From Candidatus Zhuqueibacterota bacterium (lineage in GTDB: Bacteria; Zhuqueibacterota; Zhuqueibacteria; Residuimicrobiales; Krinioviventaceae), in contig JAFGKD010000013.1 of NCBI GenBank assembly GCA_016928775.1, positions 90,718 through 154,717 on the forward strand: DNA of 64,000 nt, given 5' to 3'. Below the pieces are notes generated by a model. It was not told where the DNA came from. It made no database searches and saw nothing but the letters and a program-made list of their open reading frames with translations. Positions 44,193 to 54,372 of the stretch are shown in pieces. The position numbers and the translations under genes were made by a program. Within the stretch, counting starts at the first letter, position 1, and the number at the start of each line of letters is the position of its first letter.

Positions 44193-44966
44193 ATGAAAAA
44201 TGTAATTCGCACTATGGGACTTTTTTTATTCTTTATCAGCTTGTGCAGCATGGCCGATACGGTCAAGGTCGGGGTTGGCACCGTGCCAGCGGCAGATGCC
44301 ATTATCCTTTTTAACGGCTCCCGCGATATGCTTGACAGCTTATGGACCTACTGGAATGGACCGCGATTGGCCGCCGAACTGCCGATCAAATGGCAAATTG
44401 TCGATGATCCGGTTGACAGCGGCACTGTGGTTTCCAGCAATGATCGGGCGGCCGCGGGCGGCCAATACGGCGCAGCTGATATCGTGACCAAACAAAAATT
44501 TCGCGACTTTCGCCTGCATGTCGAGTTTTTAGTCATGCACAAAGGCGGCAATAGCGGCGTCTATTTGCAAAATCGCTACGAGATTCAAATTCTTGATGGT
44601 GATTCGACCAAACACGGCATGGCAGCAGTGATCAATGAAACCGAATCGCCGTATCATCTTTACAACGGCCTCGGGCAATGGAATGCTTATGATCTCGTAT
44701 TTCGCGCCGCTCGCTTTCAGGATGGCAAACGCACGCAAAAAGCCATGGTTACGCTCTATTTTAATGGCGTGCAAGTTTACACCAATCAGAAAATCAATCA
44801 GGTGTGGGGCGGCGCCAATTCAGGACTGGATGGTGGCAACGATCATGGCAAAGGGATCACCGATACGCCCGGCGGCTTGAAATTACAGGCCGAAGGACAC
44901 GATGTGCGTTATCGTAATATTTGGATCAAAGAATTGGACTTGTCTGAGCCGGACACGGATTTTTAG
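44193..44966 (+). CDS. Secreted DUF1080 (3-keto-disaccharide hydrolase type) protein
   Basis: About 257 residues from the ATG at 44193 (AAGGA upstream). Signal peptide 1-22. The rest is a single DUF1080 domain, a concanavalin-like jelly roll: AIILFNGSRDMLDSLW at the start, IVTKQKFRDFRLHVEF, HKGGNSGVYLQNRYEIQILD, YNGLGQWNAYDLVFRAARF and the closing GLKLQAEGHDVRYRNIWIKE. Characterised members cleave 3-keto-glycosides made by a sugar 3-dehydrogenase. Located between sugar-oxidoreductase genes, which fits such a pathway, but substrate is unproven here. Confidence 0.88.
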   Translation: MKNVIRTMGLFLFFISLCSMADTVKVGVGTVPAADAIILFNGSRDMLDSLWTYWNGPRLAAELPIKWQIVDDPVDSGTVVSSNDRAAAGGQYGAADIVTKQKFRDFRLHVEFLVMHKGGNSGVYLQNRYEIQILDGDSTKHGMAAVINETESPYHLYNGLGQWNAYDLVFRAARFQDGKRTQKAMVTLYFNGVQVYTNQKINQVWGGANSGLDGGNDHGKGITDTPGGLKLQAEGHDVRYRNIWIKELDLSEPDTDF

Positions 44967-45005
44967 CGCGGTGTCCTGTCATGAACGCAATATTGCAAGC
45001 AGAGC

Positions 45006-46700
45006 ATGTTTCTTCCAACAACCCGAAATGAATTAGAGAAACTTGGCTGGGAACGGTGCGATGTCATTTTCGTCACTGGCGATAGCTATATCGACAGTCC
45101 CACGCATGGTGCGGCACTGCTGGGTAAATGGTTGCACCGGCACGGTTTTCGAGTTGGTATCATCGCTCAACCGGATATTCAGAGCCCAGGCGACATTACC
45201 CGGCTGGGGGAGCCGGCCCTGTTCTGGGGTGTCACTGGCGGCAATGTTGATTCCATGGTGGCCAATTATACGGCCTTGAACAAGAAACGGCGACAAGATG
45301 ATTATACGCCGGGAGGGGTGAATAATCGTCGACCTGATCGTGCGGTCATCGTCTACTCGAATCTCATTCGACGTTATTTCAAACACACCGTGCCCATCGT
45401 ACTCGGTGGCATCGAAGCAAGTTTGCGGCGTATCGCCCACTATGATTTTTGGTCCAACCGGGTGCGTCGCTCCATTTTATTTGATGCCAAAGCGGATTTT
45501 TTGGTGTTCGGTATGGGCGAACGCGCTGTCATTGACATGGCTCAAAGGCTGCAGCGGGGGGATCGTCTGGAGAATGTTCGTGGTATCTGCACTATTTCCA
45601 AAGAGGCACGGCAGGATTATCTTCAGCTTCCCTCCTTTGAAGCGTCAGCATCCGATAAAAGAACCTTCATTGAGATGTTTCGATTGTTCTATGAAAACAA
45701 TGATCCGAAAACAGCACAAGGGCTGCGCCAAAAACATGGCGATCGCTGGCTCGAGCAAAATCCACCCGCCGACCCTTTGGGCATCAAGGAGTTGGACGAT
45801 GTGTACAGCCTCGAGTTTGAGCTGGAAGCGCACCCTTTTTACCGGCAGCAAGGACATATTCGGGCACTGGATACGATTCGTTTTTCCATCACCACGCATC
45901 GGGGTTGTTATGGCGAGTGTAATTTTTGCGCCATCACCGTGCATCAGGGACGAACGATCCAGTCACGTAGTGAAGCCTCTATCCTGGCGGAGGCGTACCG
46001 TATGACAAGGCACCCGCGTTTCACCGGCATCATCAGTGATGTCGGCGGGCCAACGGCCAATATGTACGGTTACGACTGTCCGCGCAAAGTGACCACAGGC
46101 GCCTGCACAGACAAACGTTGTTTGGCTTTTCACATGTGCCAATCGCTCAAACCGAGTCATAAGGCACAAATAAATCTGCTGCGAAAAATCCGCGGTCTCA
46201 CCGGCGTGAAAAAAGTATTCGTCTCTTCCGGCATCCGTTACGATTTGATCGAATGTGATGAAGAGTTCGGCGACGCCTATGTGCAGGAAATTGTCGAATT
46301 TCATGTTTCCGGCCAGCTCAAAGTTGCCCCCGAGCACTCGGAAGAGCATGTGCTGAAATTGATGGGAAAACCGGCAGTCGAATCGTTGCGGCAATTTAAA
46401 AAAAAGTTTGACGAAAAGTCAAAAAAAGCCGGAAAACAGCAGTTTCTCACCTATTATTTCATCGCTGCTCATCCCGGCTGCACAGAACGGGATATGGACA
46501 AATTAAAGCAGTTTGTTCGCCGCGATTTGAAAATGAATCCGGAGCAGGTACAAATTTTCACACCCGCACCCGGCACCTGGGCGAGTGTAATGTATTATAC
46601 CGAGATAGATCCGTTCACCGGCAGAAAAATTTTTGTCGAAAAGAATCCAAAGAAAAAAGAGTGGCAAAAATGGATCGTGACCAGAAAAAATACCCTGTGA
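45006..46700 (+). CDS. YgiQ-family radical SAM protein
   Basis: 564 residues. N-terminal segment CDVIFVTGDSYIDSPTHGAA and the VLGGIEASLRRIAHYDFWSN segment are characteristic of YgiQ (UPF0313). The radical SAM motif TTHRGCYGECNFC (C-x3-C-x2-C) lies near residues 297-309, followed by SDVGGPTANMYG and a second Cys cluster CTDKRCLAFHMCQSL. Family function is unknown. It starts 39 bp after the DUF1080 gene, with a weak ribosome binding site, and ends before a hairpin at 46787. All iron-sulfur cysteines are present. Confidence 0.93.
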   Translation: MFLPTTRNELEKLGWERCDVIFVTGDSYIDSPTHGAALLGKWLHRHGFRVGIIAQPDIQSPGDITRLGEPALFWGVTGGNVDSMVANYTALNKKRRQDDYTPGGVNNRRPDRAVIVYSNLIRRYFKHTVPIVLGGIEASLRRIAHYDFWSNRVRRSILFDAKADFLVFGMGERAVIDMAQRLQRGDRLENVRGICTISKEARQDYLQLPSFEASASDKRTFIEMFRLFYENNDPKTAQGLRQKHGDRWLEQNPPADPLGIKELDDVYSLEFELEAHPFYRQQGHIRALDTIRFSITTHRGCYGECNFCAITVHQGRTIQSRSEASILAEAYRMTRHPRFTGIISDVGGPTANMYGYDCPRKVTTGACTDKRCLAFHMCQSLKPSHKAQINLLRKIRGLTGVKKVFVSSGIRYDLIECDEEFGDAYVQEIVEFHVSGQLKVAPEHSEEHVLKLMGKPAVESLRQFKKKFDEKSKKAGKQQFLTYYFIAAHPGCTERDMDKLKQFVRRDLKMNPEQVQIFTPAPGTWASVMYYTEIDPFTGRKIFVEKNPKKKEWQKWIVTRKNTL

Positions 46701-46786
46701 AAAGATGTGAATTGACTTGAAGAGGAGCGAAATAATGCTGCCGCATAAAGAAAATATGATGCGTATCCTCAAATTGCTTCTATATG

Positions 46787-46824
46787 GCCCTTTCCACAGT
46801 GTGTGAATACACCATGGAAAGGGC
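46787..46824 (+). terminator. Terminator-like hairpin after the YgiQ gene
   Basis: GCCCTTTCCA (46787-46796) pairs with TGGAAAGGGC (46815-46824), and an inner GTGT/ACAC pairing shortens the loop. The following tail (TTCCTGTTTTG) is only partly T-rich. Confidence 0.65.
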
Positions 46825-46876
46825 TTCCTGTTTTGAAAAAAAGTAACCTCCTCTTTAAAATGAAAGGAATCTAGTT

Positions 46877-48532
46877 ATGAAGTTGAGAAGACTCTTATAC
46901 TGTCTTGTTCTGTTCCTTTTTCTGCCCGCGCAGCTCCTGTTAGCCCAGCCCTACATTGCCAATCAGGAGGAGCCAATTATCTACCCGAAAGCGCAATACG
47001 CTCCGGTCATTGACGGGGAAATGGATGCGATCTGGTACAATGCACCTCGATACCCGATGACGCCCGAAATCCTCAGTTATGCGGCGCCAGAAGACTGGTA
47101 TGACATGTCCGGTGAATGGCGAGCCATGTGGGATGGTGAATTCCTCTATTATCTGGTCGATATCCGGGACGACATGTATCTCACGGGCATGGACTGGAAT
47201 TGGGATAGCATTGAGCTTTATTCTGATCCCGATTATAGCCATGGTGCACAATATGACGGGATAGATGACGTTCAGTTGCGCTTTCATCTGGATGATGATT
47301 CCAGAAGCATCACCGTGTACACAAATGATCAGGGGCCCGAGTTTTTTATGGATGCTGTAACCTGGGAGCAGGCATATACTGATCTGGGGTGGCGATTCGA
47401 AGTGGCGCTGCCAACCGTTGATTTGTTGTTTGATACAGAACCCGGTCTTAAAATAGGCGTCGAGTGTCAGTACAACGACAATGATGACGGTACCGAGACG
47501 CAACATAAATTGATCGCTTTCGGTGAGCGCGAAGAACACTGGGGTAATCCCTCACTGTTTGGCTCGGCGCTTCTGAAAGATTGGCCTGCGTCCGATACAT
47601 TGTTTGTCATGAAAACCAATACCCAACCGGTGATCGACGGCGACCTTGACCCGGTCTGGAATGACGTGCCGGCTATCTCTGCCAGCAGCTATATCAGCTA
47701 CGACAACCTGGAAAACTTATACGATTTGTCCCTCTCCTTTAGAACGATGTGGGATGCCAGCTATATCTATTATTTTGTCAGCGTATGGGATGATATCCTC
47801 ATGCGTGATGGTGCCGGAGACTGGGAGGATGACGGCGTCGAAATTTATTTTGACGGTGACTATAGCCATGGCACAACCTATGACAATAAGGATGATCTGC
47901 AATTCGCCTTTCGCTATGAGGCGAACGATCAGTTGATTCAGACGGTACACTTGACCGGTAGCAGCGAAGGCACTCCCATCGACCTCTCGGGCATTCAGCA
48001 GGCAGCCAAAGCCAAACAGGATGAAGGATTTACCCTGGAAGTGGCATTTCCGATTCAGAGCTGCCTGGGGATTAATCCTGTACCTGGACATGTCTACGGC
48101 ATTGAAGTCGATTACAACGACGACGATGCCGGCGGCACGCGGGATACGAAACTCAAAACCTACTCGCAAACGGATGATACATGGGAGAACCCCAGCAAAA
48201 TGGTGCCGGCCAAGCTGGTCGCTGAGCCCAACGTTGGTATCAAGCACATCCGTGATGATATCAACCCGGAAAATTTTTCGTTACGACAAAATTTCCCCAA
48301 TCCTTTTAATGCACGAACAGTGATCGAATTTTCTATAGCGCACAGAGCTCACGTGCTTTTAGTCGTGTATGATATGCTTGGTAGAGAAGTGGCACATTTG
48401 TTGGAAGAAGAAAAAGCGGCCGGGATTTACCAGATTCCGTTTGATGGCACCGCGTTGTCCAGTGGTCTTTATGTGATCAAGCTCTGTGCGGATACGGCAG
48501 TTGAGACGAAAAAGATGCTTTTGCTCAGATAG
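46877..48532 (+). CDS. Secreted protein with two CBM9-like domains and sorting domain
   Basis: 551 residues; AAAGGA lies upstream of the ATG. Signal peptide 1-23 (ending LLLAQP). Two tandem domains of the family 9 carbohydrate-binding type: first about 38-235 (APVIDGEMDAIWYNAP ... WDGEFLYYLVDIRDD ... WDSIELYSDPDYSHG), second about 248-435 (QPVIDGDLDPVWNDVP ... DGVEIYFDGDYSHG ... GIEVDYNDDDAGG). CBM9 domains bind reducing ends of xylan or cellulose and also occur in noncatalytic surface proteins. The sorting domain begins near 467 (QNFPNPFNARTVIEFSIA). A glycan-binding surface protein is likely; no enzyme domain is attached. Confidence 0.87.
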   Translation: MKLRRLLYCLVLFLFLPAQLLLAQPYIANQEEPIIYPKAQYAPVIDGEMDAIWYNAPRYPMTPEILSYAAPEDWYDMSGEWRAMWDGEFLYYLVDIRDDMYLTGMDWNWDSIELYSDPDYSHGAQYDGIDDVQLRFHLDDDSRSITVYTNDQGPEFFMDAVTWEQAYTDLGWRFEVALPTVDLLFDTEPGLKIGVECQYNDNDDGTETQHKLIAFGEREEHWGNPSLFGSALLKDWPASDTLFVMKTNTQPVIDGDLDPVWNDVPAISASSYISYDNLENLYDLSLSFRTMWDASYIYYFVSVWDDILMRDGAGDWEDDGVEIYFDGDYSHGTTYDNKDDLQFAFRYEANDQLIQTVHLTGSSEGTPIDLSGIQQAAKAKQDEGFTLEVAFPIQSCLGINPVPGHVYGIEVDYNDDDAGGTRDTKLKTYSQTDDTWENPSKMVPAKLVAEPNVGIKHIRDDINPENFSLRQNFPNPFNARTVIEFSIAHRAHVLLVVYDMLGREVAHLLEEEKAAGIYQIPFDGTALSSGLYVIKLCADTAVETKKMLLLR

Positions 48533-48593
48533 CATGGTTAACTTTTTTGTCTCGTCACTCTATTCAGAATGTGTTTGGCCGGGAGCAAAACTT

Positions 48594-48623
48594 GTCATCC
48601 CGAACTTTGATGATCGGGATGAC
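48594..48623. repeat. Perfect inverted repeat between convergent genes
   Basis: GTCATCCCGA (48594-48603) faces TCGGGATGAC (48614-48623) around a 10-base loop. No real T-run follows on either side. It could be a shared 3' hairpin for the convergent genes at 46877 and 48730 or a REP-like repeat. Confidence 0.5.
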
Positions 48624-48729
48624 AGGTAATCATAAAATCAGAACAGAGAATAGCGTCGTCTCTATAGATCAGTGCCGTTGCCGGGATACAGTTAGGGTAT
48701 ATAGCCCAAGGTTATTTTTCGTTATCCAA

Positions 48730-49334
<605 letters not shown>

Positions 49335-49396
49335 TCACTTCCTATTGATGGAAAATAGCACACTTGCTGCAAAATTGACATCATCTAAACAGAAAT

Positions 49397-50311
49397 TTAT
49401 GCGACATACTGTTTGAGATAATTATAACTTTGTATTAACGAAACTTTCCGTCGATCCAGGCCGCCCTCATAGGCGCGATCTTCCACCTCAACGCATACCG
49501 GACCGTCGTATCCCGTGTCGGTGAGGGCGGAGAAAAATTCGCCCCAATCGACATCTCCGAGTCCGGGGAGCTTCGGCGTATGGTATTCCAGCGGATTGGC
49601 AAGAAAGCCTACATCATACAAATTGTCAATATCCAATCGGGCATCCTTGGCGTGTGCGTGATAAATTTTATGGCCGAATTCCTTGACCGCCTGAAAAATA
49701 TCAATGCCTTGCCAGACAAGATGCGACGGATCGAAATTGAGGCCAAAATGGTCGCTGGGAATCTCCTTGAACATGCGTCGCCATATTTTCGGACTGTGCG
49801 CCAGGTTTTTGCCGCCGGGCCATTCATCGTTGCTGAAAAACATGGGACAGTTTTCAATGCCGATCTTGACATCAAAATCTTCGGCGAACTTGATGATGTT
49901 CGGCCATACTTTTTTAAAGCGCGGCCAGTTATCGTCGACATTTTTTGTCCAGTCACGCCCGATGAAGGTGTTGACGTTTTTTAGACCCAGCAGCGGCGCG
50001 GCTTGAATGACCTTTTTGATGTGATCGATGTAGACTTGCGCCTCAGCTTCGTCAGGTGCCAATGGATTGGGATAGTAGCCAAGTCCACTGATGCAGACGC
50101 CGTGCTTTTCCAGTAATTCATTGATGTTATCCGCCTGTGCCTGATCCAGCCCAACGACATCAATATGCGTAACGCCAGCGTAACGACGCTCAGCCTTGCC
50201 TTTGGGCCAGCACATCACCTCAATACAGTCATAGCCGGTCTCGGCGGCAAATTTGACAACCTGCGCCAAATCCAGGTCCGGCAAAATCGCTGTGACAAAT
50301 CCCAGTTTCAT
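49397..50311 (-). CDS. Sugar phosphate isomerase/epimerase (xylose isomerase-like TIM barrel)
   Basis: 304 residues with GAGGTG upstream of the ATG. AP-endonuclease-2/xylose-isomerase-like barrel: [58 protein letters not shown] (metal-binding Glu), [16 protein letters not shown] (D-x-S-H), [14 protein letters not shown] (H-x-K-D) and a late [13 protein letters not shown]. Likely cytoplasmic isomerase, epimerase or dehydratase of sugars or cyclitols. 107 bp downstream of the Gfo/Idh/MocA gene on the same strand; the gap contains a short AGCCTY hexamer run (50391-50414). Confidence 0.9.
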   Translation of the reverse strand: MKLGFVTAILPDLDLAQVVKFAAETGYDCIEVMCWPKGKAERRYAGVTHIDVVGLDQAQADNINELLEKHGVCISGLGYYPNPLAPDEAEAQVYIDHIKKVIQAAPLLGLKNVNTFIGRDWTKNVDDNWPRFKKVWPNIIKFAEDFDVKIGIENCPMFFSNDEWPGGKNLAHSPKIWRRMFKEIPSDHFGLNFDPSHLVWQGIDIFQAVKEFGHKIYHAHAKDARLDIDNLYDVGFLANPLEYHTPKLPGLGDVDWGEFFSALTDTGYDGPVCVEVEDRAYEGGLDRRKVSLIQSYNYLKQYVA

Positions 50312-50418
50312 AATTCACCTCATAATTTTGTGTAAAAGCTATTGCTCTTTTATTAAATAATCAAAGTTTTGAGCCAGCAGGGATCTGCTTAGCCTCAGCC
50401 TCAGCCTTAGCCTTATCT

Positions 50419-51567
50419 TCAGCTTTCAATCTCCACCCAGCTTTTTTCCCGATGACTCTTTAATATCGCCTCGCACAGTACAATCTCATGATGCCCATCG
50501 GAGAACGTCGGAAAAGTGGGGGTGTCATGCATGTCGCCTTTTTGAATGTAGGCGTAAAAGGCGCGAAAGCATTGTTTGAAGGTATCCGGGAAACCTTCGT
50601 TATGGCCGCCTGGATAGTTGGCAAAAGGACGCACCGCTTCATCCAGCAATCCCGGGTCGCGCAGCAAATTTTCGTTCGGTTTATCGCGATACCCAAGCCA
50701 CAAATTATTCGGATATTCACTGTTCCAATAAAAAGCTGATTGTGCACCGGCGATTTCGTAGCGCAGACAATTTTTGCGTCCGGCCGTGGTTTGTGATACC
50801 CATAGATTACCGATCGCGTCGTTGTTAAACTTGAGCATCATCGTACCGCAATCCTCGGTGGTGATGTCGACATCCTGCGTCGCTTCAATTTTTTGTACTT
50901 TGCCGGAAAAGGTTTCGACCTCACCGAGTGGACGTTTTCGTACCGGATGCACCGTACGCAAATCAGCGTTTACTGCAGTGACTCGGAGTCCGGTGATGGT
51001 TTGCACGAGATCGAGCCAGTGGGTGCCGATATCGGCGACAGCTCGCAGCGCGCCGCCTTCCTCGGCAAGGACACGCCAGTTATAGTCGGTGGGATAGAGC
51101 AGCCAGTCTTGTACATAACTGCCGACGACCGAGTATATCTCCCCTAACTGCCCGGCTTGCACTCTATTTTTTACCTCCAGATTAAGCGGATAAAATCGGA
51201 TGTTATAATTGACACCGGCTACGCGTCCACTTTTTTTCGCCAACTCGACGAGTTCGGCGGATTCCCGCGACGTCATGGCCAGCGGCTTTTCGCATAGAAC
51301 GTGTTTGCCGGCGAGGAGAGCGGCTTTCGCCATTTCGTAATGGAGCTTGTTGGGCGTCGTGATATGGACGACATCGATGTTGTCATCAAGCAGCTCGGAT
51401 ATGTTTTTATACGCGCGCGCTATATTGAGCGCCGCCCGTGCTTTTTGTGATTCGGCATCATCGACACCGAGGATACCGGTGACCTGGACGCCAAGCCGCT
51501 TGAGTGCTTCCGTGTGCACTGGCCCCATAAAGCCGGCGCCGATGATGGCAGTTTTAAGGTTGAACAT
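50419..51567 (-). CDS. Gfo/Idh/MocA-family oxidoreductase (cytoplasmic)
   Basis: About 382 residues from the ATG at 51567 (AAGGAG upstream). Rossmann motif IIGAGFMGP at about 8-16, [30 protein letters not shown] and the EKP motif ([13 protein letters not shown]), then the typical C-terminal domain with the DIGTHWLD segment holding the catalytic His region. No export signal, unlike the paralogue at 40147. Works on a sugar or inositol substrate with NAD(P). Precedes the epimerase gene, so the pair probably acts in one pathway. Confidence 0.92.
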   Translation of the reverse strand: MFNLKTAIIGAGFMGPVHTEALKRLGVQVTGILGVDDAESQKARAALNIARAYKNISELLDDNIDVVHITTPNKLHYEMAKAALLAGKHVLCEKPLAMTSRESAELVELAKKSGRVAGVNYNIRFYPLNLEVKNRVQAGQLGEIYSVVGSYVQDWLLYPTDYNWRVLAEEGGALRAVADIGTHWLDLVQTITGLRVTAVNADLRTVHPVRKRPLGEVETFSGKVQKIEATQDVDITTEDCGTMMLKFNNDAIGNLWVSQTTAGRKNCLRYEIAGAQSAFYWNSEYPNNLWLGYRDKPNENLLRDPGLLDEAVRPFANYPGGHNEGFPDTFKQCFRAFYAYIQKGDMHDTPTFPTFSDGHHEIVLCEAILKSHREKSWVEIES

Positions 51568-51893
51568 GCAGAACTCCTTCATAAAATGAAATTACCTTTT
51601 ATGTTTCGAGACAAGAAATCATTCTTTTCCAACCCAGCACAGTACTGCAGAATTTTTTCTCAAAGATAGGAAAAATGCTACGAATGTCAAGTTGTTTTAC
51701 AAATTAGGAGTTCAATTCCTGATTTGTAAAACAACGGTATTTGAAAATAATTCTTGTTTGTACAAGCATGATTTATAAATTAATTTTGTCTCACTTTATG
51801 CATTTTTCTCGAATGGTTGTATATAAAGAAAACGAGGCAGCAAAAGACTCCCACCTTTGATCGCGTCTGTTAACTCTCGCACATAAAAATAAT
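51568..51893. promoter_or_regulatory. Divergent promoter region with large palindrome
   Basis: 326 bp between divergent genes. Besides the 45-bp palindrome at 51691-51735 there is a shorter one, CTTGT-TTGT-ACAAG, near 51752. No -35/-10 pair is clear. The plus-strand gene at 51894 lacks a recognisable ribosome binding site. Confidence 0.45.
51691..51735. promoter_or_regulatory. Long inverted repeat, candidate operator
   Basis: GTTGTTTTACAAATTAGGA (51691-51709) and TCCTGATTTGTAAAACAAC (51717-51735) are inverted copies matching at 18 of 19 bases around GTTCAAT. It sits between divergently transcribed sugar-metabolism genes. No T-run suggests termination. Either a regulator-binding site or a small repeat element. 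Confidence 0.6.
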
Positions 51894-54104
51894 ATGAACC
51901 TGTTATTTCCCAGACAAATTGGCGTTGGTCTAACATGCCTCCTTTTTTCTCTCTGCATCCAGTTGCAGAGCGGGGACTTTCCGCAGGTAGAACAGTACTC
52001 ACCTTATGATATTCATCTGAAAGGGAGTGCGGTTGATAATCCCTATTTGGCACATCGTCTCTGGGCCGATTGGCATGGGCCAAACGGAAAAACACTGCAG
52101 ACAGAAGGATTTTGGAACGGCGGTACCGAATGGATCATTCGTGTCGCTTTAACCGATGCCGGATTGTGGAACTATACGACGCATGCTACAGACGCACTTC
52201 TGGATCAGTGCACGGGTACACTCGAATGCCTTGTTTCACAAAGTCGCGGATTTGTCAAACAAGACGGTCGTCACTTTTATTATCAAGACGGTACCCCGTT
52301 CTTTCGTCTCGGCGATACGTGCTGGCGGCTCTATCGCAGCAAAAACGCGCCGTTCGAAACACACTTCAAGCCCTATATCGATGCGCGTGCGGAACAGGGA
52401 TTCACCTTTATCATCGGTGTCATTCATACGCTCGGCGATCCCTCGATCAATGAGGGCGGCAGTTTGTGGGAGGGAAATACCAATCTCGACCGACTTCGAC
52501 CGCAATATTTCGAATGGGTGGACAAGCGCGTTCAGTATATGGTGGACAAAGGTCTTGTACCCGGCATCATGTTCGTCTGGGCGGATACATTTGATGATTT
52601 TTATCAGTACCCTTACAACAGAGACACGTTTTCCCGTTTCCGCCGTTATGTTGTCGCGCGTTATGCTGCGTACAATGTCTTTTGGATCGTCTCAGGCGAG
52701 TACACCGAGCAAATGAGTTCCAAGGACTATGATTACCATGGCGAGGACATGAAATTCGGCAATGATAATGCGAGCGACGGTCTGTATGACATCGGCGATC
52801 CGTATGGTCACCCGATCTCCATTCATCCATCGGGAATGCAGAGTTGCAGTCGGGATTATCCTCTGTTTTCCGAATGGCTCGGCTATATCACGCAGCAACA
52901 ATCCGGCACACCGGCTTATTTATACAATGAGATCATGCGTGACCGAAGCTATGGTTTGCCCGTTTGTAACGATGAATTCGGCTATGAAGGCCCAACGGAT
53001 CCTGGCCAACCCTATTATCATAAAACCAATCAGACCGGACGCTATGCCAAAGAAGATGCGTGGACCATGCTGTGTGCGGGAGCCTATTTTATCTGGGGCA
53101 ATGTGTTCACCTATACAGGCAAAGAATATATGATCAATACAGATAGTCTGTATACCGAAGGTGCCCGGTATATGAGCATCTTGTCGGACTTTGTGCAGAG
53201 CGGCATCAATTACACCGAAATGGAACCGGCACAGCACTATATTCGCTCCGGAGACGCCTATTGCCTGGCCAAACACGAAAGTGAATATCTGTTTTATTTT
53301 CCCAAAAGCACGACCATCCAGATCAATCTGCAGGCGCCACATCACATCTACGAGTCGACATGGCTAAATCCGGTTACCGGAGAGACTTTTGAAGATGCGA
53401 TCGTCTACGGGGATCGAGTTCAGAGTAAAACATCACCTTTTGCGGATGACGCGGTACTCTATCTTCATACTCCCCGTTCAGAGGCGCTCGGTGTCGAATT
53501 AAGCTATTTTAATGCCACGATTGAAGAAAATTCTGTTCTGCTAGAGTGGAAAACCGAATCCGAGCATAATCATGCAGGATTTATCGTCGAACGTTCGATA
53601 GCGGACAGTTCTTTTTTTGCACCTCTTTCTTCTTTTGCTATGAATCCTGATCTCCGCGGCGGAGAATACCCTGCAGGATGTTATTACTCATTTCGCGACA
53701 AAAATATCCAGCGTGAGATTGACTATTACTATCGTTTGGTCGATATAAATCTTGACGGCAAACGAACGGCTCACCAACCAGTTCGTGTGCGTTTGACAAT
53801 GGATACTGTGCTACAAAATGCCCCGCAGCCGCATGCCCAGCTTTTTCAAAACGCGCCAAATCCATTCAACAAGCGTACAGCGATTTTTTTTGCATTGTCT
53901 GAACCACAAAGGATATCTCTCACCATTTATAACGCGAACGGCCAGATCGTTCACGCACAAAAGATGTTCATGTCATCCGGCCATCATATTGTGTACTGGG
54001 ATGGCACCACGCACGCACACACTGATGCAAGTGGTGGCATCTATTTTTACGAATTGGCAACCGAGCGGACAATCCATCGAAAAAAAATGGTATTCATTCC
54101 ATAA
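51894..54104 (+). CDS. Secreted DUF5060/DUF4038 glycoside-hydrolase-like protein with sorting domain
   Basis: 736 residues. Signal peptide 1-27. DUF5060-like N-terminal beta domain (about 30-115; GFWNGGTEWIIRVALTDAGL). Then a DUF4038 TIM barrel (about 120-445), the fold of apiosidase-like glycoside hydrolases: YYQDGTPFFRLGDTCWRLY, FTFIIGVIHTLGDPSIN, GLVPGIMFVWADTF, NVFWIVSGEYTE with an acid/base Glu candidate, and LPVCNDEFGYEGP with a nucleophile Glu candidate. A beta domain follows (about 445-530), then a SYFNATIEENSVLLEWKTES Ig-like part and a divergent sorting domain (QNAPNPFNKRTAIFFALS). Likely secreted side-chain-cleaving glycosidase. The missing ribosome binding site leaves the start moderately certain. 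Confidence 0.85.
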   Translation: MNLLFPRQIGVGLTCLLFSLCIQLQSGDFPQVEQYSPYDIHLKGSAVDNPYLAHRLWADWHGPNGKTLQTEGFWNGGTEWIIRVALTDAGLWNYTTHATDALLDQCTGTLECLVSQSRGFVKQDGRHFYYQDGTPFFRLGDTCWRLYRSKNAPFETHFKPYIDARAEQGFTFIIGVIHTLGDPSINEGGSLWEGNTNLDRLRPQYFEWVDKRVQYMVDKGLVPGIMFVWADTFDDFYQYPYNRDTFSRFRRYVVARYAAYNVFWIVSGEYTEQMSSKDYDYHGEDMKFGNDNASDGLYDIGDPYGHPISIHPSGMQSCSRDYPLFSEWLGYITQQQSGTPAYLYNEIMRDRSYGLPVCNDEFGYEGPTDPGQPYYHKTNQTGRYAKEDAWTMLCAGAYFIWGNVFTYTGKEYMINTDSLYTEGARYMSILSDFVQSGINYTEMEPAQHYIRSGDAYCLAKHESEYLFYFPKSTTIQINLQAPHHIYESTWLNPVTGETFEDAIVYGDRVQSKTSPFADDAVLYLHTPRSEALGVELSYFNATIEENSVLLEWKTESEHNHAGFIVERSIADSSFFAPLSSFAMNPDLRGGEYPAGCYYSFRDKNIQREIDYYYRLVDINLDGKRTAHQPVRVRLTMDTVLQNAPQPHAQLFQNAPNPFNKRTAIFFALSEPQRISLTIYNANGQIVHAQKMFMSSGHHIVYWDGTTHAHTDASGGIYFYELATERTIHRKKMVFIP

Positions 54105-54372
54105 TATGACCTCCCCTTTTTTTGTAAAAGTACAATAAATCCTTTGTAATTTGTAATATCATTTTAAATTTAGATATTGAGCTTTCGAATACGACGAAAT
54201 TCATCCGATAATTCAACTGGCAGTGCTTGGCAATACTGACACGCTTCCAGCGCATCCTTGATATTCAGCAACGCTATCCCAAAATTGTGAAAGGAGGTGA
54301 AGAGCGGGAATTGTTTGAAAAAGTGAAGAGCAAGCAACTATTTTTCCGCTAATTAATTAACGAGGAGACTTT
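54105..54372. other. Intergenic region with unassigned open frames
   Basis: A plus-strand frame reads FNWQCLAILTRFQRILDIQQ onward to a stop at about 54352, and the minus strand is also open over much of it (ending at about 54177 with ...RIRKLNI). Neither has a good start and I recognise neither; at most one is a remnant of a gene. The ribosome binding site CGAGGAG of the next gene lies at the right end. Confidence 0.25.
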
